A DNA stretch of 64,000 nt from positions 62,001 to 126,000 of the forward strand of contig NZ_JAQMYP010000014.1 of the NCBI RefSeq assembly GCF_028369295.1. Reading direction: 5' to 3'. Positions within the stretch are counted from its first letter, which is position 1, and every line of letters starts with the position of its first letter. Position numbers and translations under genes: made by a program. Below the pieces are notes generated by a model. It was given only the letters and a program-made list of their open reading frames with translations. It had not been told where the DNA came from and ran no database searches. Positions 1 through 8,858 of this stretch are shown in pieces. Origin of the DNA: Streptomyces sp. HD. GTDB lineage: Bacteria; Actinomycetota; Actinomycetes; Streptomycetales; Streptomycetaceae.

Positions 1-1
1 G

Positions 2-1249
2 CCCGCCGTCGCCACCGTCCTGTCCTTGGTGACCGCACTCCTCGTCGGCGGTGCGACACCGGCCGCCGCGCTGACCAAACCGGTCGTCAACGGGCCCGTC
101 TTCAACAACCCGCTGGGCACCCCGGCCCAGCAGAAGGCGATCTTCACCCAGCTCGTACGGCTGATCGACGCGACGCCGGCCGGGGCGCAGATCCGCGGCT
201 CGATGTACGAGTTCCTCGACCAGGAGGTCGCGAACGCGCTGATCGCCGCCCACGCGCGCGGTGTCGACGTCAGACTCATCGTCGACGACTCGACCTATGT
301 GGGCCCCGGCGGCGCCGAGTTCAACAACCCGGCCTTTCTGTCGCTCAGGTCCGCGCTCGGCACCAGCACAGCCGCCCGCTCCTGGATCGTCGTCTGCGAC
401 GACAGGTTCGAGGACGCCGACGGTGTGGACGACGTCCAGCGCGGCTGCCTTGCCGTGGCTCCGCCCCAACCGGCGTACAACCACAACAAGTTCTTCCTCT
501 TCTCCAGGATCGGGCCCTTCGACGACGGCACGAGCTATTCGAACGTCGTCTTCCAGACCTCCTCGAACCTCACCGACTGGTACAAGGTCGAGTCCTTCAA
601 CGACGCGGTCACCTTCACGAACAGCACGGTCTACAACGGCTACGTCTCGTACCACGCGCAGCTCCGCCAGGGCCGCACCCTCGTAGGCGGCAACAACAAC
701 GCGTACTTCTCCACCCCGACCGGTTCGACGTACCGCGGCTACTTCTTCCCGCGAGGTGACGCGTCGTACAACAACCCGGCCACCGACACCATCGTCAACG
801 CGCTGAACGAGATCAGCTGCGCCTACACCGGCGCGGACGGGCTACGGCACCAGACCGACATCCGCGTCCTGACGCACAGCTTCTTCGGCTCCCGCCGCCA
901 GGTCGCCGACAAGCTGGCCCAGCTGCGCGGCCGGGGCTGCTGGGTCGACGTCATCTACGCCGACAGCGACGCCGCGATCACCGGCCGCCTGAACGCCGCC
1001 GGCATCCAGCACCGCAGATGCCGGATCCCCAACGGCCCCGGAATCGACGTCCGCCCGCACAACAAGCAGATCCTCGTCGACGGCGACTACAACGGCGACC
1101 TGACGCCACGCGTGTACACGGGAAGCGCCAACCTGACCGGGTCGTCGCTGCGGTCGGCGGACGAGGCGGTCGTGCGGATCACCAGCGGGGCGTATCACGC
1201 GCGGTACCTGAGCACGTTCTACGCGGTTCGGTCCGCCTGCGGTGGTTGA
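2..1249 (+). CDS. Phospholipase D-like secreted protein (5' end cut by window)
   Basis: The open frame runs from the window edge, so the true start is probably upstream; an in-frame TTG at 26 is only the first candidate inside the window. The visible N-terminus is hydrophobic and ends in Ala-rich sequence (about the first 25 residues), as in a signal peptide, so export is likely. Two PLD half-motifs are present: HNKFFLF in the first half and PHNKQILVDGD in the second (HxK followed by D). These belong to the PLD superfamily, which makes a phospho-His intermediate. The first motif lacks the usual downstream Asp at the canonical spacing, so activity is inferred. The substrate (phospholipid or nucleic acid) is not evident. 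A strong hairpin follows the stop. Confidence 0.8.
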   Translation, partial: PAVATVLSLVTALLVGGATPAAALTKPVVNGPVFNNPLGTPAQQKAIFTQLVRLIDATPAGAQIRGSMYEFLDQEVANALIAAHARGVDVRLIVDDSTYVGPGGAEFNNPAFLSLRSALGTSTAARSWIVVCDDRFEDADGVDDVQRGCLAVAPPQPAYNHNKFFLFSRIGPFDDGTSYSNVVFQTSSNLTDWYKVESFNDAVTFTNSTVYNGYVSYHAQLRQGRTLVGGNNNAYFSTPTGSTYRGYFFPRGDASYNNPATDTIVNALNEISCAYTGADGLRHQTDIRVLTHSFFGSRRQVADKLAQLRGRGCWVDVIYADSDAAITGRLNAAGIQHRRCRIPNGPGIDVRPHNKQILVDGDYNGDLTPRVYTGSANLTGSSLRSADEAVVRITSGAYHARYLSTFYAVRSACGG

Positions 1250-1254
1250 CGCCG

Positions 1255-1282
1255 ACGCCTCCCGGTGGCGGCCGGGAGGCGT
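1255..1282. terminator. Hairpin between convergent genes
   Basis: An 11-bp perfect inverted repeat (1255-1265 with 1272-1282, ACGCCTCCCGG arm, 6-nt loop) lies 5 nt after the PLD-like stop and just before the end of the convergent ATPase gene. It has no clear U-tract. It could terminate transcripts from both sides. Confidence 0.6.
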
Positions 1283-1293
1283 GCGGCCGGCCC

Positions 1294-1743
1294 TTACACG
1301 GCCATCAACGGTGTGTCCTTGCGCCACTTCAAGATCTTGTCGAAGCTCACCACCGCCCCGGCCCGCCCCGGTGTGTTGCCGATCTGGACATGGTCGGCGA
1401 GTTCCTGGATCAGGCAGAGACCCCGGCCGTGTTCGGCGTCGGTGGACGCCGGGCGGGGCGTGCGGGGTGGGGTGGTGAAGCCGGGGCCCGAGTCGGTGAC
1501 CTCGATGTGGCACTTCTCGCCGTCCAGATACGCCGTCACGCGATACGCCTGCGGGGAGTCGCCGGACGCGCCGGCGCCGCCGTGCTCGACGGCGTTCGCG
1601 CAGGCCTCGCTGAGGGCGACGGAGAGGTCGTAGGACACGTCCGGGTCGACGCCCGCCGTCTCCATCGTGCCGATCAGCAACCGCCGGGCGAGCGGCACGC
1701 TCGCGGCTTCCCGCCGCAGATGGAGTGACCACCAGATGCTCAT
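1294..1743 (-). CDS. RsbW-like anti-sigma/regulatory ATPase (HATPase_c)
   Basis: A 149-residue single-domain GHKL ATPase. The N-box EACANAVEHG lies near residue 46 and the G1 box VTDSGPGF near residue 81, followed by a GRGL lid motif. This is the size and motif order of the large Streptomyces family of RsbW/SpoIIAB-like serine kinases that bind sigma factors or anti-anti-sigma (STAS) proteins. The gene stands alone with no adjacent sigma factor or STAS gene, so its partner is unknown. The nearest STAS gene in the window is at 41260. The 1744-2002 gap upstream must hold its promoter, but no motif is clear. Confidence 0.85.
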   Translation of the reverse strand: MSIWWSLHLRREAASVPLARRLLIGTMETAGVDPDVSYDLSVALSEACANAVEHGGAGASGDSPQAYRVTAYLDGEKCHIEVTDSGPGFTTPPRTPRPASTDAEHGRGLCLIQELADHVQIGNTPGRAGAVVSFDKILKWRKDTPLMAV

Positions 1744-2002
1744 GCTCCAGCCTCCTGGCCGCGGCTCGACATACCGTTACGTATTGCCGCGAGTGCCCAC
1801 CTGTAAGCACATCATTGACGTGATGCCGCCCATATGGTCGATGCGCCCACACGGTAATCGGTGTATGTGGGGGCGGCCCACATCAGAAGGTGATCTTCCG
1901 GTCGTACAGTCTTCTTCTCCCCGTACGTCCTGAATCGCCCGTTCCTCATCTTGCGGACCTGCCGTATGGCGGTCATAAGGCCAGTGCGATGATGAGCCCG
2001 CC

Positions 2003-2866
2003 ATGCCTGCCCCCCACCCGCGCACAGCGCGCTCCGGGAGTGATCTCCGGATACTGCGGGCCGCGGTGTTCGCCGCGGTCTGCGTCGTGCTGGCCGGGGT
2101 CGGCCACGCGCTGGGCTCCTGCGCGACGATTCCGCTGTGGACGCTGGGAGGCGGGTTCCTGGGGGTTTTCCTGGTCGCGGTGCCGTTCGCGGGGCGGGAG
2201 CGTTCGCTGCCCGGGATCGCGGTGCTGCTCGCGGTCGGCCAGACCGTCCTGCACACGCTGTTCGGGCTCGGGCAGCACGGGGTGAGCGCCGGGGCGGCCG
2301 CCGCCACCGGGACCTCCGCCGCAGCCACGTCCTCCGCGTCCGACGCCGCGCTCGTCGAGCTGGCCGCGCGGCTCGTCTGCGGAACCGCCACGGCGGCGAT
2401 CAGCCCCGCCCAGGCCCAGCGGATCCTCACCGAGGCACGACTGCACCCGGCCATGGGGGCGCACGCCTCGCACCGGTCGGCGGACACGATGTCCACCGTC
2501 GCGAACTCCGCCACGGATGCCTCCGTGTCGCTTCTGCCTTCCCTGCCCATGCTGCTCGCCCACGTCCTAGCGGCGGTCGCCGCGGGGTGGCTGCTGCGGC
2601 GCGGGGACCTGGCCCTGCTGCGCATCGTCGAGATGTCGGCCCTGTCGGCGCATTCGGTCGCCGAGGGGGCTTTCGTACGATCCCTGCGCGGGGCGCTCGC
2701 TCTGGTGCGCGCCCTGCGTGCCGGACTGCCGGGCGCACCCGAGGCGGGCCCGCTTGTCCTGTGCGTCGGGGGGTTCGGTCCGGCCGAGCCACGCACTCTC
2801 GCGCTCCAGCACACGGTGGTCAGGCGGGGCCCGCCGGCCGGTGCCGTACTCGTCCTCGCCGCCTGA
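2003..2866 (+). CDS. Integral membrane protein at the head of the copper locus
   Basis: 287 residues with about four hydrophobic segments (roughly residues 18-40, 48-66, 72-90 and 170-188). The long loop between the third and fourth is Ala/Ser-rich and includes several His residues (for example HPAMGAHASH). I do not recognise the family. It lies on the same strand 250 nt upstream of the YcnI-like gene, so a role in copper handling is possible from position only. The ATG at 2003 has no strong ribosome site, and nearby upstream ATGs are alternatives. Confidence 0.6.
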   Translation: MPAPHPRTARSGSDLRILRAAVFAAVCVVLAGVGHALGSCATIPLWTLGGGFLGVFLVAVPFAGRERSLPGIAVLLAVGQTVLHTLFGLGQHGVSAGAAAATGTSAAATSSASDAALVELAARLVCGTATAAISPAQAQRILTEARLHPAMGAHASHRSADTMSTVANSATDASVSLLPSLPMLLAHVLAAVAAGWLLRRGDLALLRIVEMSALSAHSVAEGAFVRSLRGALALVRALRAGLPGAPEAGPLVLCVGGFGPAEPRTLALQHTVVRRGPPAGAVLVLAA

Positions 2867-3118
2867 CACGACGCGACCGCCATCACTCCACTGCGTGGGA
2901 CTGAGGGGCCGCCGTCGTGCGGCACGCGTGCGTGCGCGAGTTCTCCGATCACGGGATCTCCCTTGTCCGGCTTCGCCGACTCTGCCGGCCTTCGCCGACT
3001 CGCAGGCTTCGCCAACCGGTCGCGGCCTCGCGGGCTTTCCCGCTGATCGGGCACCCCTGCGCGCGTACTCCTCTTCACCACCGGAATCCCGAATCTCACT
3101 CACAGTGGAGTGCTTCGC
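2867..3118. other. Intergenic gap with 18-bp imperfect tandem repeat
   Basis: The gap holds about three 18-nt units around 2968-3021 built on the core GGCTTCGCCGACTC. No gene-like frame with normal codon bias is present. The stretch just before 3119 carries the ribosome site GGAG at 3107-3110 for the next gene. Confidence 0.5.
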
Positions 3119-3856
3119 ATGAAGGTCTCTCGTTTCGCCGCCGCTGGCGCCCTCGCCGGCACGGCCGTGCTCGCTCTGTCCGCCCCCGCGTTCGCCCACG
3201 TCAGCGTGCAGCCCGAGGGCACGGCAGCCAAGGGCGGCTACGCGGTCGTCGACTTCAAGGTGCCCAATGAGCGCGACGACGCGTCGACCACCAAGCTGGA
3301 GGTGACCTTCCCGACCGACCACCCGCTGGCCTCCGCGATGCCGGAGCCGGTCAACGGCTGGGACATCAAGGTCACCAAGTCCGAGCTCGACAAGCCTCTT
3401 GAGATGCACGGCGAGAAGATCACCCAGGCCGTCTCCAAGATCACCTGGACCGCCACCGGCGACGGCATCAGGGCGGGCTTCTTCCAGAAGTTCCCCGTCT
3501 CCATCGGCCAGCTCCCCGAGGACACCGACGAACTCGTCTTCAAGGCGCTCCAGACGTACTCCAACGACGAGGTCGTGCGCTGGATCGAGGTGCCGCAGGA
3601 GGGCCAGGAGGAGCCCGAGAACCCGGCGCCGGTGCTCGCGCTGTCCGCCGCCGAGGAGGGCCACCACGGCTCGTCCTCCGCCGGCAAGGCCTCCGACTCC
3701 GACAACACCGAGGCGGCCTCCGCCAAGACCGCCGCCGACGAGCCCGCCGACAGCAGCGACACCACCGCCCGCGTCCTGGGCGTGGTCGGCATCGTCGTAG
3801 GCGCGCTGGGTGTGGCGTACGGCGTACTCGCCGGCCGTCGGCGCACCGAGGCCTGA
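3119..3856 (+). CDS. YcnI/DUF1775-like copper-binding secreted protein
   Basis: 245 residues. A signal peptide (positive MKVSR, hydrophobic core, AFA cleavage) is followed by the mature N-terminus beginning HVSVQ. In the YcnI family the new N-terminal His is a copper ligand. The DUF1775 domain fills residues 25-165, then a Ser/Ala/Glu-rich linker, a C-terminal membrane helix (about 215-237) and an RRR tail, so the protein is probably anchored outside the cell. The ATG at 3119 is chosen over the GTG at 3110 because GGAG sits 8 nt upstream and the signal peptide starts there. It is the first clear copper protein of the operon. Confidence 0.88.
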   Translation: MKVSRFAAAGALAGTAVLALSAPAFAHVSVQPEGTAAKGGYAVVDFKVPNERDDASTTKLEVTFPTDHPLASAMPEPVNGWDIKVTKSELDKPLEMHGEKITQAVSKITWTATGDGIRAGFFQKFPVSIGQLPEDTDELVFKALQTYSNDEVVRWIEVPQEGQEEPENPAPVLALSAAEEGHHGSSSAGKASDSDNTEAASAKTAADEPADSSDTTARVLGVVGIVVGALGVAYGVLAGRRRTEA

Positions 3857-4013
3857 CGGCCTCTTCGGTTCACGGCGCGCGCCGGGGGCACGCCTCCGGT
3901 GCGCGCCGGATCCTCACCACTGAGACAGCCGGAACGACACAGCCGGAACAGCACGGCCGGAACAGCACAGCCGGAACAACTGGGACATTTTTCTATGTGT
4001 AAGAAGACTTGCC
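3857..4013 (+). promoter_or_regulatory. Tandem repeat and possible leader peptide before sco
   Basis: Four copies of a 14-15 nt unit (core ACAGCCGGAACA) occupy 3924-3982. Then an 8-codon frame, MCKKTCHA, runs from ATG 3995 to TAA 4021 and overlaps the sco ATG at 4014. The first nine bases of coding match (ATGTGTAAGAAGAC versus ATGCGTAAGAAGAC), so it may be a duplicated start region. Cys and His in so short a frame next to a copper gene invite a sensing role, which is speculative. Confidence 0.3.
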
Positions 4014-4667
4014 ATGCGTAAGAAGACCTTCGCCGCGGCCGCCCTGCTCGCCGCCGCCACCCTCACCCTCTCCGCCTGCGGTAACGGTGACGACAGCGCC
4101 CAGCCCGTCACCGTGGTCTCCGAGGAGGCCGGGTCGGACAAGGCGGCCATCGTCCTCGACAAGCCGTTCGAGAAGCCGGACCTGGTCCTCAGCGACACGA
4201 ACGGCAAGAAGTACGACCTCCGCAAGGAGACCCAGGGCAAGCCGACGCTGATCTACTTCGGCTACACCAACTGCCCCGACGTCTGCCCGCTGACGATGAA
4301 CAACCTCGCCGTCGCCAAGAAGCAGCTGTCCAAGGCGGAGCAGGACGAGCTGCGCGTCGTGTTCGTCACCACCGACCCGGAGCGCGACACGGCGCCCGCG
4401 CTCGGCAAGTGGCTGAAAGGCATCGACCCGCAGGTCGTCGGCCTGACCGGCGCATTCGACACCATCCAGGCCGGCGCACGCACCCTCGGCATCTCCATCG
4501 AGCCGCCACACAAGGACAAGAACGGCAAGATGGTCTCCACCCATGGCACCCAGGTCGTCGCGTTCTCGCCGAAGACCGACAAGGGGTACGTCCTCTACAC
4601 CGAGGACGCCGAGGTCGCCGACTACACCAAGGACCTCCCCAAGCTGATCAAGGGGGAGAAGCCGTGA
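4014..4667 (+). CDS. sco: Sco/SenC family copper metallochaperone lipoprotein
   Basis: 217 residues. The lipoprotein signal peptide ends in lipobox LSAC (Cys about 22). The thioredoxin-like SCO1/SenC domain covers residues 55-212, with the copper-binding CxxxC motif in NCPDVCPLT and the conserved distal His in STHGTQVV. Sco proteins bring copper to the CuA site of cytochrome oxidase; in S. lividans the orthologous protein from the same gene neighbourhood is also linked to copper supply for development. The stop overlaps the GTG of the next gene, so the two are translationally coupled. Confidence 0.93.
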   Translation: MRKKTFAAAALLAAATLTLSACGNGDDSAQPVTVVSEEAGSDKAAIVLDKPFEKPDLVLSDTNGKKYDLRKETQGKPTLIYFGYTNCPDVCPLTMNNLAVAKKQLSKAEQDELRVVFVTTDPERDTAPALGKWLKGIDPQVVGLTGAFDTIQAGARTLGISIEPPHKDKNGKMVSTHGTQVVAFSPKTDKGYVLYTEDAEVADYTKDLPKLIKGEKP

Positions 4668-5110
4668 GGCGGTTCACCCCGGTGACCGTGGTGATGGCCG
4701 GCGCACTCGTCCTGGCGGGCTGCGGTTCCGAGGACTCCAAGGCGGAGGTGTCCGTCAGCGGCGCCTATATGCCGCAGCCGGTGTCCGACTCGATGGCGGC
4801 CGGTTTCCTGACGGTCACCAACAAGGGCGGTACGAAGGACGAGTTGACCTCCGTCACCAGCGACGTCGGCGAGGTCACCGCCCACGAGACCGTGAACTCG
4901 TCGATGCAGGAGGCCAAGGAGCTCGCCGTCCCCGCCCACGGTCAACTCGTGTTCAAGAGCGGCGGCAGCCATCTGATGTTCGAGAAGCTGAAGCGAAAGC
5001 CGAAGCAGGGCGAGAAGGTGACCGTGCGGCTCCACTTCGCCGAGTCCGGCACGGTCACGGTTGAGATGCCGGTGAAGTCCGCGACGTACAACCCGAAGAC
5101 CGGACACTGA
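4664..5110 (+). CDS. ecuC: PCuAC-type periplasmic/extracellular copper chaperone (ECuC)
   Basis: 148 residues from the GTG that overlaps the sco stop by 4 nt. Lipobox LAGC (Cys about 17) makes it a surface lipoprotein. The PCuAC domain carries the H(M)x10M...HxM copper motif: His and Met in AHETVNSSMQ and His/Met in SHLMFE. The family passes Cu(I) to Sco or directly to oxidase. The tight coupling to sco fits a shared job. The name follows the S. lividans extracytoplasmic copper chaperone with the same gene order. Confidence 0.9.
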   Translation: MRRFTPVTVVMAGALVLAGCGSEDSKAEVSVSGAYMPQPVSDSMAAGFLTVTNKGGTKDELTSVTSDVGEVTAHETVNSSMQEAKELAVPAHGQLVFKSGGSHLMFEKLKRKPKQGEKVTVRLHFAESGTVTVEMPVKSATYNPKTGH

Positions 5111-5123
5111 GGGAGAGATCGCC

Positions 5124-7337
5124 TTGACCCAGCCCATCGCCCCCCGCGTCCGGCCCGGCATCCGGCCTCGGGTGCCGCTGCGGGTCCGGAACGTGGTGCC
5201 GCCGCGCATCCGGACGCGTGTGCCGCTGCGCGTTCGGAACCTGGTGCTGCTGCTCCTGGCCGTCACCGGTCTGCTTCTCGCCGGTGCCGGGACGGTCTCC
5301 GCGCACGCCGCGCTGACCGGCAGCGACCCCCAGCAGGGGGCGGTGGTGGACAAGGCCCCGACGCAGGTCTCGCTGACCTTCTCCGAGAAGGTCGCCCTGT
5401 CCGACGACTCCGTGCGGGTACTCGACCCCAAGGGCAAGCGCATCGACCGCGGCGACCCGGCCAACGTGAACGGCACGACGTACGCCGTGAAACTCCACAG
5501 CGGCCTGCCCGACGGCACGTACACCGTCACCTACCAGGTGGTGTCCGAGGACAGCCATCCCGTCGCCGGCGCCTACACCTTCTCCATCGGCGCCCCCTCC
5601 CAGACCACCGTCTCGGTCTCCGGCCAGGAAGTCGGCGGCGGGGTCGTCGGCTGGCTCTACGGGTTCGGGCGGTATGCGTCGTACGCCGGGTTCATCGTCC
5701 TGGTCGGCGGCGCCGCATTCGTGCTCGCCTGCTGGCAGCGCGGGGCCGGCGTACGGGCGCTGCAACGGCTCGTCGTCTCCGGCTGGCTGGCCCTGACTGC
5801 CGCGACACTCGCCCTGCTCCTCCTGCGCGGCTCGTACACCAGCACCGGGAAGGTCGGCGACATCTTCGACCTGGAGCTGCTCGGCCAGGTCCTGCAGACC
5901 AAGACGGGTGCGGCGCTGGTGTCCCGGCTGCTGCTGCTCGCCGCGGCGGCGCTGTTCATCGCGGTGCTGTTCGGGGCGTATGACAAGCGGGAGGACGAGG
6001 AGAAGCGGGACCTCACCTTCGGGCTCGCCATCGGCGGCACCGTGGTGGCCGCGGGCCTCGCCGCGAGCTGGGCGATGTCCGAGCACGCCTCGACCGGACT
6101 CCAGGCCGGCATCGCGATGCCGGTCGACGTCCTGCATCTGCTGGCCGTCGCGGGCTGGCTCGGCGGCCTCACCGCACTGCTCTTCGCCCTGTACCGGGCG
6201 CCCGCGGAGACCCCGCTCGACGCCTCCGCCGTACGCCGGTTCTCACGCCTCGCCTTCGGCAGCGTGCTGGCACTGGTCGCGACCGGCGTCTACCAGTCGT
6301 GGCGGCAGCTCGGGTCGTGGCCGGCGTTCACCGGGACGCGGTACGGGCAGCTGCTGCTGGTCAAGATCGCGCTCGTGATGCTGCTGGTCGGGATCGCGTG
6401 GATCTCACGGCGGTGGACGGCGCGACTGACGGACACGGCTGCGGTGACTTCGCGGGAGGGGACGCGGGCCGGCGAGGACGGGGAGGACGGCGAAGGCAGG
6501 GAGGACAGGGAGCAAGCGGCAGTCGAGGAGGCGGTCGGCGGGGAAGCGGTCGGCGAGGAAGCGGTCGGCGAGGAAGCGGTCGGCGAGGAGGCGGTCGAGG
6601 GTGAGGGCGAGAAGGCGCACGCCGCTGCCCGGGCGGGTACCTCCGCCGCCTCCGCTTCCGGCAGGAAGGCCGACTCCCCCGCCACCTCCGCCTCTGTCAC
6701 CGCCTCCGCCTTCGGCAAGAACGGCGCCTCGGCCGCCGCGTCCGGCAAGGACGACTCCGAGCGCGCCGCCCAGCTCGCCCGGCAGCAGGCCGCGATCGAC
6801 ACGGCACGGCAGAAGCAGCAGCGGGACGCCGACCCGAACCGGTTCGGACTGCGCCGCTCTGTGCTCGCCGAGGCGGGCGTCGCGGTCGTCCTGCTCGCCG
6901 TCACCACCATGCTGACGTCGACCGAGCCGGGGCGTACGGAGGAGCAGGCCAGGGCGGCGGCATCGTCCTCCGCCACTGCCGATGCCTCGTCGTCCGGGGC
7001 GCTGACCCTGGACATGTCCTTCGACACCGGCGGCGAGGACGGCAAGGGGGTCGTACGGATCGACCTCGATCCCGCGCGCGTGGGCGGCAACGAAATGCAC
7101 GTCTACGTACAGCGACCCAATGGCCGCGCCTTTGACATCCCCGAGGTGAAGGTCGCCTTCACCCTGGAGTCCCAGGACATCGGGCCACTGCCCGTCGTCC
7201 CGGACCACATCTCCACCGGACACTGGTCGGCGAGCGGAGTACAGATCCCCGTGGCGGGCGAGTGGAAGATCGCCGTGACCGTGCGGACCTCCGACATCGA
7301 CCAGGCCACCGTCTCCAAGAACGCGCAGATCGGCTGA
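5124..7337 (+). CDS. CopC-CopD fusion copper transport/resistance protein
   Basis: 737 residues from TTG 5124 behind GGGAGAG. The order is signal peptide; CopC domain (about 55-155) whose mature N-terminus starts with His (SAHAAL) and has DSHPVAG; CopD membrane domain (about 170-425, roughly eight helices); a long low-complexity linker (about 430-570); one more helix; and a C-terminal beta domain (about 625-737) like YtkA. CopC binds copper outside and CopD moves it inward. The basic n-region is lengthened by a duplicated 15-residue block (IRPRVPLRVRN then IRTRVPLRVRN), and the linker holds five 15-nt tandem repeats. Gene order implies copper supply to the neighbouring enzymes. Confidence 0.88.
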   Translation: MTQPIAPRVRPGIRPRVPLRVRNVVPPRIRTRVPLRVRNLVLLLLAVTGLLLAGAGTVSAHAALTGSDPQQGAVVDKAPTQVSLTFSEKVALSDDSVRVLDPKGKRIDRGDPANVNGTTYAVKLHSGLPDGTYTVTYQVVSEDSHPVAGAYTFSIGAPSQTTVSVSGQEVGGGVVGWLYGFGRYASYAGFIVLVGGAAFVLACWQRGAGVRALQRLVVSGWLALTAATLALLLLRGSYTSTGKVGDIFDLELLGQVLQTKTGAALVSRLLLLAAAALFIAVLFGAYDKREDEEKRDLTFGLAIGGTVVAAGLAASWAMSEHASTGLQAGIAMPVDVLHLLAVAGWLGGLTALLFALYRAPAETPLDASAVRRFSRLAFGSVLALVATGVYQSWRQLGSWPAFTGTRYGQLLLVKIALVMLLVGIAWISRRWTARLTDTAAVTSREGTRAGEDGEDGEGREDREQAAVEEAVGGEAVGEEAVGEEAVGEEAVEGEGEKAHAAARAGTSAASASGRKADSPATSASVTASAFGKNGASAAASGKDDSERAAQLARQQAAIDTARQKQQRDADPNRFGLRRSVLAEAGVAVVLLAVTTMLTSTEPGRTEEQARAAASSSATADASSSGALTLDMSFDTGGEDGKGVVRIDLDPARVGGNEMHVYVQRPNGRAFDIPEVKVAFTLESQDIGPLPVVPDHISTGHWSASGVQIPVAGEWKIAVTVRTSDIDQATVSKNAQIG
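6525..6599 (+). repeat. Five 15-nt tandem repeats inside the CopC-CopD gene
   Basis: Five in-frame units close to GAGGAAGCGGTCGGC encode an EEAVG repeat in the hydrophilic linker. The unit length is a multiple of three, so copy-number change would alter linker length without a frameshift. Confidence 0.85.
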
Positions 7338-7345
7338 ACCTCACC

Positions 7346-8731
7346 ATGGCTGACCAGTCCATTCCGGAGGCTCCTACTCCTAGGACTCCCGGGACCTCCA
7401 AGACCTCCGGGACGTCCCAGGCTTCCGGAACCTCCGGGTCTTCCGAAACGGCACTTAATGACGGCGTTTCCGAAAACGCCGTAGAGGGCGCTGCTGAAAA
7501 GGCCGCTGTTAATGAGGGCATTTCGCGGCGCAGTCTGCTCGGGACTGCTGGTGCCACCGGGCTGGTGCTCGGAGCGGCGGGCGGGGCGGTGGGATACGCC
7601 GCGCGGCCGGCCGAAGCGACGCCGCTCACCTCGCTGGGCGCCGGTCAGGTGATGTTTCACGGGAAACATCAGCCCGGCATCCTCCAAGGGCTCCAGGCCC
7701 GCGGCCACGTCGTCGCCTTCGACCTGGCGGCGGGCGCGGGCCGCAAGGAGGCGGCGGCGTTGCTGCGTCGCTGGTCGGAGACGGCTGGGCGGCTGATGGC
7801 CGGCGCGGCGGCCAAGCAGGACGACACGGATGTCGCCCGTGACGCCGGTCCGTCCTCGCTGACGATCACCTTCGGCTTCGGGCACAGCTTCTTCGCACGG
7901 ACCGGTCTGGAGAAGCAGCGCCCGGTCTCCCTGGACCCCCTGCCCGACTTCTCCTCCGACCAGCTCGACAAGGCACGCAGCAACGGCGATCTGTGGGTGC
8001 AGATCGGCGCCGACGACGCCCTGGTCGCCTTCCACGCCCTGCGCGCGATCCAGAAGGACGCGGGCCAGGCGGCCAAGGTGCGCTGGCAGATGAACGGCTT
8101 CAACCGCTCGCCGGGCGCCACCGCGCACCGCATGACGGCCCGCAACCTGATGGGCCAGATGGACGGCACCCGCAACCCGAAGCCGACGGACAACGACTTC
8201 GACCAGCGGATCTTCGTGCCCGAGTCCGGCTCGAAGGACCCGGCCTGGATGGCGAACGGCTCCTACGCCGTCGTACGCCGCATCCGGATGCTCCTCGACG
8301 ACTGGGAGCAGCTCTCGGTCAAGGAGCAGGAGGACGTCATCGGGCGCCGCAAGTCCGACGGGGCGCCGCTGTCCGGGGGCACCGAGACGACCGCGATGGA
8401 CCTGGAGAAGACCGACAAGGCAGGGAATCTGGTCGTCCCCATCAACGCCCACGCCCGCATCACCCGCCCCGACCAGAACGGCGGGGCGGCCATGCTGCGA
8501 CGCCCGTTCTCGTACCACGACGGCATCGACACGGACGGCGTGCCCGACGCGGGTCTCCTCTTCATCTGCTGGCAGGCCGACCCCCTGCTCGGCTTCGTCA
8601 CCGTGCAACGCAAGCTCGACCGGGGCGACGCCCTGTCGAAGTACATCCGGCACGAGGCGAGCGGGTTGTTCGCCGTGCCGGGTGGCGCGGCGGAGGGGGA
8701 GTACGTGGGGCAGCGGTTGCTGGAGGGGTGA
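7346..8731 (+). CDS. dtpA: Tat-exported dye-decolorizing peroxidase (DyP, EfeB/DtpA type)
   Basis: 461 residues from ATG 7346, 8 nt after the copCD stop. A 55-residue Thr/Ser/Gly-rich extension precedes a Tat signal (SRRSLLG with a hydrophobic core and AEA cleavage). The heme peroxidase domain has the DyP signature GxxDG (GQMDGTRN), the probable proximal His in NAHARITRP, and a conserved Arg in RRPFSYHDG. In S. lividans the matching DtpA is secreted and works in the copper/GlxA pathway beside Sco and ECuC, which agrees with this operon. A one-mismatch parS site lies inside the gene at 7654-7667. Confidence 0.9.
   Translation: MADQSIPEAPTPRTPGTSKTSGTSQASGTSGSSETALNDGVSENAVEGAAEKAAVNEGISRRSLLGTAGATGLVLGAAGGAVGYAARPAEATPLTSLGAGQVMFHGKHQPGILQGLQARGHVVAFDLAAGAGRKEAAALLRRWSETAGRLMAGAAAKQDDTDVARDAGPSSLTITFGFGHSFFARTGLEKQRPVSLDPLPDFSSDQLDKARSNGDLWVQIGADDALVAFHALRAIQKDAGQAAKVRWQMNGFNRSPGATAHRMTARNLMGQMDGTRNPKPTDNDFDQRIFVPESGSKDPAWMANGSYAVVRRIRMLLDDWEQLSVKEQEDVIGRRKSDGAPLSGGTETTAMDLEKTDKAGNLVVPINAHARITRPDQNGGAAMLRRPFSYHDGIDTDGVPDAGLLFICWQADPLLGFVTVQRKLDRGDALSKYIRHEASGLFAVPGGAAEGEYVGQRLLEG
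7654..7667. promoter_or_regulatory. parS-like ParB site (1 mismatch) inside dtpA
   Basis: GTTTCACGGGAAAC differs from the Streptomyces parS palindrome by one base. The palindrome extends outward (TGAT/ATCA). It encodes the residues MFHGKH of the peroxidase. Confidence 0.65.
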
Positions 8732-8738
8732 GCGCGTG

Positions 8739-8781
8739 CCAGGGCCCGCGACACCGGCGTGATCCAAACGACGGGCCCTGG
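8739..8781 (+). terminator. Hairpin after the copper operon
   Basis: Ten-base perfect arms CCAGGGCCCG (8739-8748) and CGGGCCCTGG (8772-8781) with a 23-nt loop lie just after the DyP stop. This is a typical position for a GC-rich Streptomyces terminator without a U-tract. Confidence 0.6.
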
Positions 8782-8858
8782 GTGCCGGGGCATCCTCCCT
8801 TGCGGTGACCGGGTGAGATGCGTGCCCGCCGTTTCGCAAGGCCCATTAGGGTGAGGTC

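Noticed and set aside
1777..3099. Long minus-strand open frame of 440 codons opposite the membrane protein gene
   Set aside because: Arg/Pro/Ser-rich composition and poor third-position bias; it is the mirror of the plus-strand gene and its flanks, which is common in high-GC DNA.
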